Assembly (NCBI GenBank): GCA_036266975.1 | Contig: DATAWZ010000168.1 | Span: 1-11,060 of the forward strand | Direction of reading: 5' to 3' | DNA: 11,060 bases | Source of the DNA: DATAWZ01 sp036266975 | GTDB lineage: Bacteria > Actinomycetota > Thermoleophilia > Solirubrobacterales > Solirubrobacteraceae | In this document: piece by piece, positions 1 through 5,923 of the stretch | How positions within the stretch are numbered: position 1 is the stretch's first letter | Layout: the number at the start of each line of letters is the position of its first letter | Made by a program: the position numbers and the translations under genes | Notes under the pieces: model-generated | What the model was told of the DNA's origin: nothing | The model's database searches: none | The model's input: the letters and a program-made list of their open reading frames with translations, nothing else

Positions 1-38
1 CCGTCCACGGCGTGGGGTACGTGCTGCGCGAGCCCTGA
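1..38 (+). CDS. C-terminal end of OmpR/PhoB-family response regulator (partial)
   Basis: Only the last 11 codons (from base 3) and the TGA at 36-38 are present. They read VHGVGYVLREP, the typical end of the winged-helix DNA-binding domain of OmpR/PhoB-type response regulators, where the V-x-G-x-G-Y motif forms the final beta-hairpin wing. A sensor histidine kinase starts 46 bases downstream on the same strand, the usual order for a two-component pair, so this is very likely its cognate regulator. The receiver domain lies outside the window, so its target genes cannot be inferred. Confidence 0.8.
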   Translation, partial: VHGVGYVLREP

Positions 39-84
39 GCGGCGGCGAGCGAATGCGAGCCGGGTCCCGCGACCGCCTGAGCCG

Positions 85-1563
85 ATGAGCCTGCGCCGGC
101 GGATCACCGCCGCCACGGCCCTCGCCGCCGTGCTGATGGCCATCGGCCTCGGCGTCGCCGGCTACCTGACGACGCGCTCGCATCTGCGCAGCAGCATCGA
201 CCAGCAGCTCGTTCAGCGCGCCGCGTCGTTCCTGATGGCCAACCACGGCGCGCCGCGCCAGGCCGGCGGCCGGGGGGGCGGACCGCCGGGGCAACTCGGG
301 GGCGGCCCGCCGGGTCCCACCGGCGGCCTGCCGCCGGGACTGTTCGCCGGCGGGCAGCCGGGGGAGGGCGGGCCGACGGTGCCCGAGGGTCCGGTCGGCG
401 GCTCGTCGGGCTACTTCCAGTTCGTCTATCCGTCCGGGGAGGTGCAGGCGCAGGCCGGCGGCCACGCCCTGCTGCCGGTCGACGCCCGCGTGCGCGCCGT
501 GGCCGAGGGTCGCGCCGGCGCCTACTTCAGCGACGTGACCGCCCGCGGCACCCGCTTTCGGGTCTACGTGGCCGACAACCGCCCCGGCGGCTACGCCGTC
601 CAGGTCGCGCTGTCGCTGAGCGAGGTCGACAGCGTCCTGCACCACCTGGTCGTCAGCGATCTGCTCATCGCCGCGGCCGGCGTCCTGCTCGCCGGCCTGA
701 CCGGCGCGCTACTTGGGCGCGCGGCGCTCGCGCCGATCGAGCGCTTCACGCGGCGCACCGAGACGATCTCCGGCGCGCTCGACCAGGCCGAGCGCCTGGA
801 GGAGACCGGCGCGGCCGAGCTCGTGCGGCTCGCCGGGAGCTTCAACCGCACCCTCGCCGTGCTCGAGCAGTCGCTGCAGGCCCAGCGCCACCTGGTCGCC
901 GACGCCTCGCACGAGCTGCGCACCCCGCTGGCGGCGCTGCGCAGCAACATCCAGATCTTCCTGGAGTCCGAGCGCCTGCCCGAGGCCGACCAGCGCGAGC
1001 TGCGCGACGCGATCCTCGCCGAGCTGGACGACCTCACCCAGCTCGTGGCCGACGTGCTCGAGCTCGCTCGGGGGGTCTCGCCGCGTGAGGGCATCGAGCC
1101 GGTCGAGCTCGACCACGTCGTGCGCGAGGCGGTCGAGCGCACCCAGCGTCGCGCGCCGCAACTGCGCTTCGAGCTCGACCTGGAGCCGACGACCGTGCTC
1201 GGCGCATCCGAGCGCGTGGCGCGGGCGGTGCTCAACGTCGTCGACAACGCGCGCAAGTGGAGCCCCGCGGACGGGCTGGTCGAGCTGCGCCTCGCGCAGG
1301 GCACGCTCACCGTCCGCGACCACGGCCCCGGCTTTGCCGAGCAGGACCTGCCCAAGGTCTTCGACCGCTTCTACCGGGCCGAACAGGCTCGCCGGTTGCC
1401 CGGCTCCGGCCTCGGCCTGGCCATCGTGCGCCAGGCCGTCGAGGCCAGCGGAGGGTCGGCGACGGCCGCCAACGCCCCCGGCGGCGGCGGTCTGATCACG
1501 CTGCGCTTCGGCCCCGCCTCGACCTCGGCCAGTGATATGTCTCAGCTATCAGAGACCGGCTGA
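85..1563 (+). CDS. Membrane-bound two-component sensor histidine kinase (HAMP-HisKA-HATPase)
   Basis: A 492-residue sensor kinase that would autophosphorylate on histidine and pass the phosphate to the regulator ending at base 38. Visible order: Arg-rich start and membrane segment 1 (about 9-30); extracytoplasmic part (about 31-188) with a Gly/Pro-rich stretch (about 55-107); membrane segment 2 (about 189-211); HAMP linker (about 212-264); HisKA H-box ASHELRTP with phosphoacceptor His276; N-box with Asn384 and Asn388; DHGPGF at 412-417; FDRFYRA; and the Gly-rich ATP lid GSGLGLAIV (440-448). All catalytic boxes are intact. The ATG at 85 places the Arg residues just before the first membrane segment as expected; no strong ribosome-binding site is visible. 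The family resembles EnvZ/MprB-like kinases. The ligand is unknown: the sensor region has no recognised fold and no cysteines. The gene ends before the hairpin at 1623-1665. Confidence 0.95.
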   Translation: MSLRRRITAATALAAVLMAIGLGVAGYLTTRSHLRSSIDQQLVQRAASFLMANHGAPRQAGGRGGGPPGQLGGGPPGPTGGLPPGLFAGGQPGEGGPTVPEGPVGGSSGYFQFVYPSGEVQAQAGGHALLPVDARVRAVAEGRAGAYFSDVTARGTRFRVYVADNRPGGYAVQVALSLSEVDSVLHHLVVSDLLIAAAGVLLAGLTGALLGRAALAPIERFTRRTETISGALDQAERLEETGAAELVRLAGSFNRTLAVLEQSLQAQRHLVADASHELRTPLAALRSNIQIFLESERLPEADQRELRDAILAELDDLTQLVADVLELARGVSPREGIEPVELDHVVREAVERTQRRAPQLRFELDLEPTTVLGASERVARAVLNVVDNARKWSPADGLVELRLAQGTLTVRDHGPGFAEQDLPKVFDRFYRAEQARRLPGSGLGLAIVRQAVEASGGSATAANAPGGGGLITLRFGPASTSASDMSQLSETG

Positions 1564-1622
1564 AGAGATATTGGACGAACCACTGGGGTCGGCGTACTCT
1601 GATTTCACCCTCTCTCCTGGAT

Positions 1623-1665
1623 CGAGCCCCCACCGCAGAAGGTCAAAAAGCGCGGCGGGGGCTCG
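1623..1665. terminator. Hairpin between convergent genes, probable bidirectional terminator
   Basis: Arms 1623-1636 and 1652-1665 pair over 14 positions with a single A/C mismatch (1632/1656) around a 15-base loop. The stem is almost all G/C. On the plus strand it is followed by the T-containing stretch TTCCGTTT; the minus-strand exit has no T run. It lies between the stop of the histidine kinase (1563) and the stop of the LysR gene (1693), so it can serve both. The rest of 1564-1692 shows no gene. Confidence 0.7.
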
Positions 1666-1692
1666 TTCCGTTTAAACGGCGCAGTTCGGCGT

Positions 1693-2577
1693 TCAGGGCG
1701 CCTCGGGCCGACCGCGGGCCTCGGCGAGGAAGGACGCGAGCACCGGCGAGTCATCGTCCGGTCGCCAGGCCAGCGCGGTGGCGATCGTCGGCTGGCGTCC
1801 GGACAGCGGGCGATGCACCACGCCCCGCCGTTCACGCGCGCCCACGGACTCGCCGATCAGCGAGATGCCCATCCCCGCGGCGACGAGGCCCAGGACCGTC
1901 TGGATCTCGGAGACCTCCTGGATCAGCGGGGCCTGGCCGATCTCGGTGATCAGGCGGGCCAGGGAGTGGTGCAGGCCCGGCGCCTCGCGGCGATCGAGCA
2001 TCACGAAACGCTCGCCGTGCAGATCGTCCGGGACCAGTCGCCGGCGGCGAGCGAGTCGGTGGCCGACCGGGAGCGCGACCACGACCGACTCGTGCCAGAG
2101 CTCCTCGATGACCAGGTCGGGCTCGAGCACCGGCGGGCGGATGACGCCCACGTCGATGCGGCCGTCCTTGAGCGCCTCCAGCTGGCGGGCGGTCGAGAGC
2201 TCGTGCAGGCGCAGGTCCACCCGCGGGTTGCGCTCGCGGAAGACCCCCAGGATGTCCGGAAGCGCCCCGTACATCGCCGATCCCATGAAGCCGATCGACA
2301 GCCGGCCGACCTCGCCGCGGGCCACACTGCGGGTCAGCTCGGCGGCGTGCTCGACGGCCGACAGGATCGCGCGTGCCTCCACCAGCAGCGTGGCCCCCGC
2401 GGGGGTGAGCTCCACGCGCCGGCGGGAGCGCGCCAGCAGCTCGACGCCGAGCTCCTGCTCCAGCGCGCGGATCTGCTGGCTGAGCGGAGGCTGCGAGATG
2501 TGCAGGCGCTCGGCGGCGCGCCGGAAGTGCAGCTCCTCGGCGACGGCGACGAAATAGCGCAGATGGCGCAGCTCCAT
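1693..2577 (-). CDS. LysR-family transcriptional regulator
   Basis: A 294-residue LysR-type regulator. The N-terminal winged helix-turn-helix (about 1-60) shows the classic pattern: MELRHLRYFVAVAEELHF, then AAERLHISQPPLSQQIRALE and the LTPAG turn. A linker helix follows, then an effector-binding domain (about 88-290) with the common G-x-L-x-I-G-F opening, RIDVGVIRP, and GLVAAGMGISLI near the end. I chose ATG 2577 over the in-frame GTG at 2583 for two reasons: MELRHLRYF is the canonical family start, and AAAGAG (2585-2590) then sits 7 bases upstream. It diverges from the phosphofructokinase gene, with 58 bases between start codons. LysR proteins often control a divergent neighbour and themselves, so control of that gene is possible, but no clear T-N11-A operator was recognised. 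It is most like the BenM/CynR/AlsR style of regulator; the inducer is unknown. Confidence 0.93.
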   Translation of the reverse strand: MELRHLRYFVAVAEELHFRRAAERLHISQPPLSQQIRALEQELGVELLARSRRRVELTPAGATLLVEARAILSAVEHAAELTRSVARGEVGRLSIGFMGSAMYGALPDILGVFRERNPRVDLRLHELSTARQLEALKDGRIDVGVIRPPVLEPDLVIEELWHESVVVALPVGHRLARRRRLVPDDLHGERFVMLDRREAPGLHHSLARLITEIGQAPLIQEVSEIQTVLGLVAAGMGISLIGESVGARERRGVVHRPLSGRQPTIATALAWRPDDDSPVLASFLAEARGRPEAP

Positions 2578-2635
2578 GGGCACACTCTTTTAGCGTGGCG
2601 AGCACCGTGTCCGCTGCCGTGGTATCAATCGCCGC
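2578..2635. promoter_or_regulatory. Divergent intergenic region between LysR and phosphofructokinase genes
   Basis: These 58 bases must hold the promoters of both divergent genes. On the minus strand AAAGAG (2585-2590) serves as the LysR ribosome-binding site. On the plus strand the AT-rich TATCAAT (2623-2629) lies six bases before the GTG start of the phosphofructokinase gene, and no Shine-Dalgarno sequence is visible. That would fit a leaderless transcript, although the element departs from the TANNNT pattern. No convincing -35 or LysR operator was identified. Confidence 0.4.
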
Positions 2636-3670
2636 GTGCGCGTCGGGGTCCTTACGGGCGGCGGTGACTGTCCGGGCCTGAATGCGGTCATCCGGGCCGT
2701 GGTGCGCCGCGGGCTCACCAGCGACGGCGGTCACGAGTTCGTCGGCTTCCGGCACGGCTGGCGCGGGGTGGTCACCAACGACTCGATGCCGCTGACGCTC
2801 GAGACGACCTCCGGGCTGCTGCCGCGCGGGGGCACGATCCTCGGCTCCTCGCGTACCAACCCGTTCAAGGACGGCCACGACGGCGCCGCGCTCGTCCGCA
2901 CCACGATGCGGGCCCACGAGCTCGACGGGCTCGTGCCGATCGGCGGGGAGGACACGCTCGGCGTCGCGGTCAAGCTGGCCCAGGCCGGCATTCCGGTGGT
3001 GGGCGTGCCCAAGACGGTCGACAACGACCTGGCCGGCACCGAGGTCACCTTCGGCTTTCACACCGCGGTGCAGATCGCCACCGACGCGATCGACCGCCTG
3101 CACACGACGGCCGAGTCCCACGACCGGGTGATCGTCGTGGAGGTGATGGGACGGCACGCGGGCTGGATCGCGCTGTACGCGGGCATGGCCGGCGGGGCCG
3201 ACGCGATCCTGATCCCCGAGCGCCCGTTCGACATCGACGAGATGTGCGCGCGCCTGCGCCGCCGCCACGGCCGCGGGCGCACCTTCTCGATCGTCGTCGT
3301 CGCCGAGGGAGCCACGCCGGCCGACGGCGGCCTGGTCACCGCGGGCTCGGGCGAGGATGCCTTCGGGCACGCGCGCCTGGGCGGCATCGGGGTGTGGCTG
3401 GAAGGTGAGATCGAGAAGCGCACCGGATACGAGGCGCGCGCGACGATCCTCGGCCACGTCCAGCGCGGCGGCACGCCGACCGCGTACGACCGGGTTCTGG
3501 CCACCCGCTTCGGCGTTGCGGCGATGGATGCGGTGCTCGCCGGCCGCACGGGGACGATGGTCGCCCTGCAGGGCGGGAAGATCGTCGAGCTGCCGATCGC
3601 CGAGGCGCTCGCCGAGCCGAAGCTCGTCGACGAAGCGCTCTACCGGACCGCCGAGGTCTTCTTCGGCTGA
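2636..3670 (+). CDS. pfp: 6-phosphofructokinase, PPi-dependent / mixed-substrate (group III) type
   Basis: A 344-residue cytosolic enzyme that phosphorylates fructose 6-phosphate to fructose 1,6-bisphosphate. Visible motifs: GGGDCPGLNAVIRAVV at the N-terminus, GGTILGSSR, IGGEDTLG (102-109), PKTVDND (125-131) with catalytic Asp129, MGRHAGW (171-177, substrate binding), LIPERPF, and GHVQRGGTPTAYDR. Asp106 and Lys126 fall at the positions equivalent to E. coli PfkA Gly104 and Gly124. Asp and Lys there mark pyrophosphate-using enzymes such as that of Amycolatopsis methanolica, whereas ATP enzymes of this family have Gly at the first site. PPi is therefore the more likely phosphoryl donor, and the reaction would be reversible. 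The GTG start gives the standard MRVGVLTGGGDCPG beginning. Length matches the family. The lipoprotein and hydrolase genes follow on the same strand after 75 bases. Confidence 0.93.
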   Translation: MRVGVLTGGGDCPGLNAVIRAVVRRGLTSDGGHEFVGFRHGWRGVVTNDSMPLTLETTSGLLPRGGTILGSSRTNPFKDGHDGAALVRTTMRAHELDGLVPIGGEDTLGVAVKLAQAGIPVVGVPKTVDNDLAGTEVTFGFHTAVQIATDAIDRLHTTAESHDRVIVVEVMGRHAGWIALYAGMAGGADAILIPERPFDIDEMCARLRRRHGRGRTFSIVVVAEGATPADGGLVTAGSGEDAFGHARLGGIGVWLEGEIEKRTGYEARATILGHVQRGGTPTAYDRVLATRFGVAAMDAVLAGRTGTMVALQGGKIVELPIAEALAEPKLVDEALYRTAEVFFG

Positions 3671-3693
3671 GGCACCGTTCGGGCTCGCGCGAA

Positions 3694-3699
3694 TACGAT
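3694..3699 (+). promoter_or_regulatory. Candidate -10 element TACGAT before the leader ORF and lipoprotein gene
   Basis: TACGAT matches the TANNNT pattern of high-GC bacterial -10 boxes and stands out in GC-rich sequence between the phosphofructokinase stop (3670) and the ATG at 3708. Eight bases separate it from that ATG, so a transcript could begin at or very near the ATG. No clear -35 is seen. If real, the lipoprotein/hydrolase pair has its own promoter besides readthrough from the phosphofructokinase gene. Confidence 0.4.
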
Positions 3700-3707
3700 C
3701 CCGCGCG

Positions 3708-3749
3708 ATGTCCGACGTTGTTCGCAGCGGCCGTCGAGCGGCCGCGTGA
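3708..3749 (+). CDS. Candidate 13-residue leader ORF overlapping the lipoprotein start
   Basis: ATG 3708 opens a short frame encoding MSDVVRSGRRAAA and stopping at TGA 3747-3749, which overlaps the GTG start of the lipoprotein gene (3746-3748) in the four-base GTGA arrangement. The lipoprotein gene has no visible Shine-Dalgarno sequence, so translation of this ORF could deliver ribosomes to its start. The second half of the ORF also runs through a 7-bp hairpin that abuts that start. No known peptide motif is present. It may be a chance ORF; the case rests on the overlap, the hairpin and the upstream TACGAT. Confidence 0.35.
   Translation: MSDVVRSGRRAAA
3727..3745 (+). promoter_or_regulatory. 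Hairpin abutting the lipoprotein start codon
   Basis: GCGGCCG (3727-3733) and CGGCCGC (3739-3745) form a perfect 7-bp all-G/C stem around the loop TCGAG. The stem ends on the base just before the GTG start at 3746. In mRNA it would occupy the site where an initiating ribosome sits, so it could repress initiation unless opened by ribosomes translating the leader ORF. Its function is inferred. Confidence 0.45.
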
Positions 3750-4960
3750 GACGAAGAGCACGCTCGGCGCTGACCGGCGCCTGCGTTGCGCTTGCCTGCG
3801 TCGGTGCCCTCGCCGGCTGTGGCAGCTCGGACCCGAGCCGCCTTGCGCGCTGCTCCTCGGTGGCAATCGACGAGTTGGGTGGCGTGGCGCGCCGCGTCTA
3901 CGGCGAGGCGGTCTCGAGCGACACGACCCGTACCGCCGTGCGCCTGCTGCGCCAGTCGCCCACGCTGCGGGCTGCGATCCGGACCGGCAACCCGCGCGAG
4001 GCGCAGGCCGCCGTCGCGCCGCTGCTCGCCGACCGTCACCTCGCCCGCCTGACGATCCTGCGCAACGGGCGCTCGTTCATATCGGTCGGCCCAGCCGACG
4101 CGTTGGTGACCACCGAGGCCCACCTCGGCCCGCGCGCGCTGATGATGGTCTCGGTCCAGACCGCGAGCGGTCTGGTCGAGACCGTCCTCGGGCTCACGGG
4201 CGGCGCCGTGTCGGTGCGCGACGGTGCCCGGACGATCGCCGGCCGCTCGCTGGTGTCCCGCCCGCTTCCGGCCTCCGGCGTGGTGACCGTCGATCGGCAC
4301 CCGTTCGCGGCCGTGAGCTTCACCGGTCGTCTGTACTCCGGCGCGCCGGTGCAGATCGGGCTGCTGCGCTCCTACGCCTCCCTCGCCCCGCTGTGCTCGG
4401 CCACTCCGGCGCGGACCGCGATCCAGGCGCTCGCGTTCACCGGCCTGCGCATCTACGCCCAGGAGAACGGGCTCGGCGGGGCGGTGGCCGAGCAGATGGC
4501 GCGGGTCGAGCACGACGGCCAGCTGCTGCGCGCGCTCGCGCACCACGACCGGCGGGCGCTGCGGATCGCGATCGACGACGTGCTCAACCAGCACATCGTG
4601 CGCCTGCGGGTGATCGGTCCGCGGGGGCTCATCGTCGACGTCGGCGGCCCGCACGTGCTCGCCCCCCACAGCGGCGAGCTGTACCTGCGCGGTCGGCCGA
4701 TCGGCTCCTTCGTGCTCTCGGTACAGGACGACCTCGGCTACCTGCTGCTGGCGCAACGGCTTGTGGGGGTGGACGTGCTCATGCGCGAGGGAGCCACCCA
4801 GGTGCTGGGGACGCTGAGCCCCGGCCCGGCGAACCCGCCCGCCTTCGGTCCCGTCATCTACGAAGGGCGCCGCTACGAGACCTACTCCTTCCAGGCCACG
4901 GCCTTCCCCGCCGGTCCGCTGCGCATCAGCCTGCTCGCGCCGATCCGGGTGACGGGCTGA
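3746..4960 (+). CDS. Lipoprotein with two tandem Cache/PAS-like repeats, function unknown
   Basis: A 404-residue exported protein. It starts with Arg-rich MRRRAR, a hydrophobic stretch and the lipobox LAGC, with the lipidated cysteine at position 25, so it should be anchored on the outer face of the membrane. The rest looks like two copies of one domain, about 52-207 and 237-397. Matching stretches include AVRLLRQSPTLRAAI with GQLLRALAHHDRRAL; RLTILRNGR with RLRVIGPRG; VSVQTASG with LSVQDDLG; and VSFTGRLYSGAPVQIGLL with YSFQATAFPAGPLRISLL. The pattern of a helix followed by strands around I-x-x-x-G resembles extracytoplasmic Cache-type sensor domains, but this is an inference from style; no family was recognised. 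There is no kinase, cyclase or other output domain, so it may bind a ligand or act with a partner. GTG 3746 was chosen because it gives a complete lipoprotein signal. The stop overlaps the start of the hydrolase gene. Confidence 0.85.
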   Translation: MRRRARSALTGACVALACVGALAGCGSSDPSRLARCSSVAIDELGGVARRVYGEAVSSDTTRTAVRLLRQSPTLRAAIRTGNPREAQAAVAPLLADRHLARLTILRNGRSFISVGPADALVTTEAHLGPRALMMVSVQTASGLVETVLGLTGGAVSVRDGARTIAGRSLVSRPLPASGVVTVDRHPFAAVSFTGRLYSGAPVQIGLLRSYASLAPLCSATPARTAIQALAFTGLRIYAQENGLGGAVAEQMARVEHDGQLLRALAHHDRRALRIAIDDVLNQHIVRLRVIGPRGLIVDVGGPHVLAPHSGELYLRGRPIGSFVLSVQDDLGYLLLAQRLVGVDVLMREGATQVLGTLSPGPANPPAFGPVIYEGRRYETYSFQATAFPAGPLRISLLAPIRVTG

Positions 4961-5739
4961 TGGAAGCCGAGCGTCTGGCCGCGCTGGACATCGTGCGCGT
5001 GCGCGCCGAGAACCCCAGCATCTACACCCTGACCGGAACGAACTCCTGGGTTCTCGCTCGCGATCCGGCGTGGGTCATCGACCCCGGACCGCCCGATCCC
5101 GCCCACCTGGACGCCCTGGTCGAGGAGATCGACGCCCGCGGCGGCTTGGGCGGCATCCTGCTGACCCACCACCACGGCGACCACGCCGAGGCGGTGCCCG
5201 CCCTGCGCGCTCGCCGTTCGGCGCCGGTTGCCGCGGCCGCCGGCGAGGAGATCACGCTCGCGGACGGCGACCGCCTCGGGCCGCTGCGGGCCGTGGCCAC
5301 GCCCGGCCACGTCCCCGACCATCTCGCGTTCGTGATGCCCGGCGCGTGCTTCACCGGCGACGCGGTGCTCGGCGAGGGAAGCGTGTTCATCACCGGTGAC
5401 CTGCAGGGCTACCTCGCCGCGCTGCGGCGACTGCTCGCCGAGCCGCTGCAGGTCATCTGCCCCGGCCACGGACCGCCCGTCTTCTCACCGCACGCCAAGC
5501 TCGAGGAGTACATCGAGCATCGCCTCGAGCGCGAGCGCCTGCTCGTGCGGGCGCTCGACGACGGCGCGCGTACCGTCGATCAGATGCTCGACCGGGCGTG
5601 GGCGGAGGTGTCCCCGCCGCTGCGACTGGCCGCGGCGATCACGCTCGGCGCGCACCTGGACAAGCTCGAGCACGAGGGCCGGCTGCCGGCGGGCGTCGAG
5701 CGCCCCACGGTCACGATCCCCACCAACCTGCCCGTCTAG
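4960..5739 (+). CDS. Metallo-beta-lactamase-fold hydrolase, LACTB2-like
   Basis: A 259-residue probable zinc-dependent hydrolase without a signal peptide, hence cytosolic. It opens with NPSIYTLTGTNSWVL, typical of LACTB2-like and glyoxalase II-like members. It carries a complete metal-ligand set: THHHGDH (His70, His72, Asp74, His75), PGH with His117, TGD with Asp134 and CPGHG with His170. The C-terminal segment (about 185-245) resembles the small winged-helix domain found after the catalytic domain in LACTB2 proteins. LACTB2 homologues include a mitochondrial endoribonuclease, but many bacterial members have unknown substrates, so RNA or a thioester/ester is possible. The ATG shares its A with the lipoprotein TGA (TGATG), giving translational coupling. 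The in-frame extension far upstream is a shadow of the lipoprotein gene. The stop codon lies inside the left end of the palindrome at 5736-5900. Confidence 0.9.
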   Translation: MEAERLAALDIVRVRAENPSIYTLTGTNSWVLARDPAWVIDPGPPDPAHLDALVEEIDARGGLGGILLTHHHGDHAEAVPALRARRSAPVAAAAGEEITLADGDRLGPLRAVATPGHVPDHLAFVMPGACFTGDAVLGEGSVFITGDLQGYLAALRRLLAEPLQVICPGHGPPVFSPHAKLEEYIEHRLERERLLVRALDDGARTVDQMLDRAWAEVSPPLRLAAAITLGAHLDKLEHEGRLPAGVERPTVTIPTNLPV

Positions 5740-5900
5740 TGGCACCTCCTGTAGATCCGCTCCCGCTTCGCGGCTGCAAATCTTCGCCTGGCGGCGTCCT
5801 CGGGAGCCGAAATAGCGCTGCTATTCCGGCTCCCTGCGTCCTGGCCGTGCTCGATTTTCGCTCGCGAATCGACGACCGGATTTACCGGAGGCACCACTAG
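5736..5900. repeat. 165-bp nested inverted repeat (palindromic element) between convergent genes
   Basis: The outer arms 5736-5759 and 5877-5900 are inverted copies matching at 20 of 24 positions. The inner arms 5802-5816 and 5820-5834 match at 14 of 15 around a 3-base centre. Both pairs are symmetric about base 5818, so the whole is one long palindrome. The stretches between the arms are only partly complementary and contain small hairpins, for example CCGCTTCGCGG (5763-5773). Both ends read CTAGTGG going inward. The left end includes the TAG stop of the hydrolase gene. Size, symmetry and position between two convergent genes resemble REP/BIME or MITE-type elements. It contains no coding sequence. 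The 23 bases from 5901 to the sigma-factor stop show nothing notable. Confidence 0.75.
5802..5834. terminator. Central hairpin of the palindrome, possible bidirectional terminator
   Basis: A 15-bp stem with one mismatch and a loop of three bases forms the core of the palindrome, between the convergent hydrolase and sigma-factor genes. Such a stem could stop transcription from both sides, although no U-rich tail follows on either strand. This is an inference from position and stability. Confidence 0.4.
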
Positions 5901-5923
5901 CGTCGCCCCCGCTGGGCGCCGCG

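Noticed and set aside
2623..2629. TATCAAT as a firm -10 for phosphofructokinase
   Set aside because: It lies at a suitable distance for a leaderless start but does not meet TANNNT and has no -35, so it is mentioned only within the intergenic entry.
1832..4756. 974-residue minus-strand open frame
   Set aside because: It spans the LysR gene out of frame and lies antisense to the phosphofructokinase and lipoprotein genes; no domain is recognisable.
3718..4959. In-frame upstream extension of the hydrolase gene
   Set aside because: The translated extension is Arg/Ala/Pro-rich shadow sequence over the lipoprotein gene; the TGATG overlap at 4958-4962 gives a proper family start.
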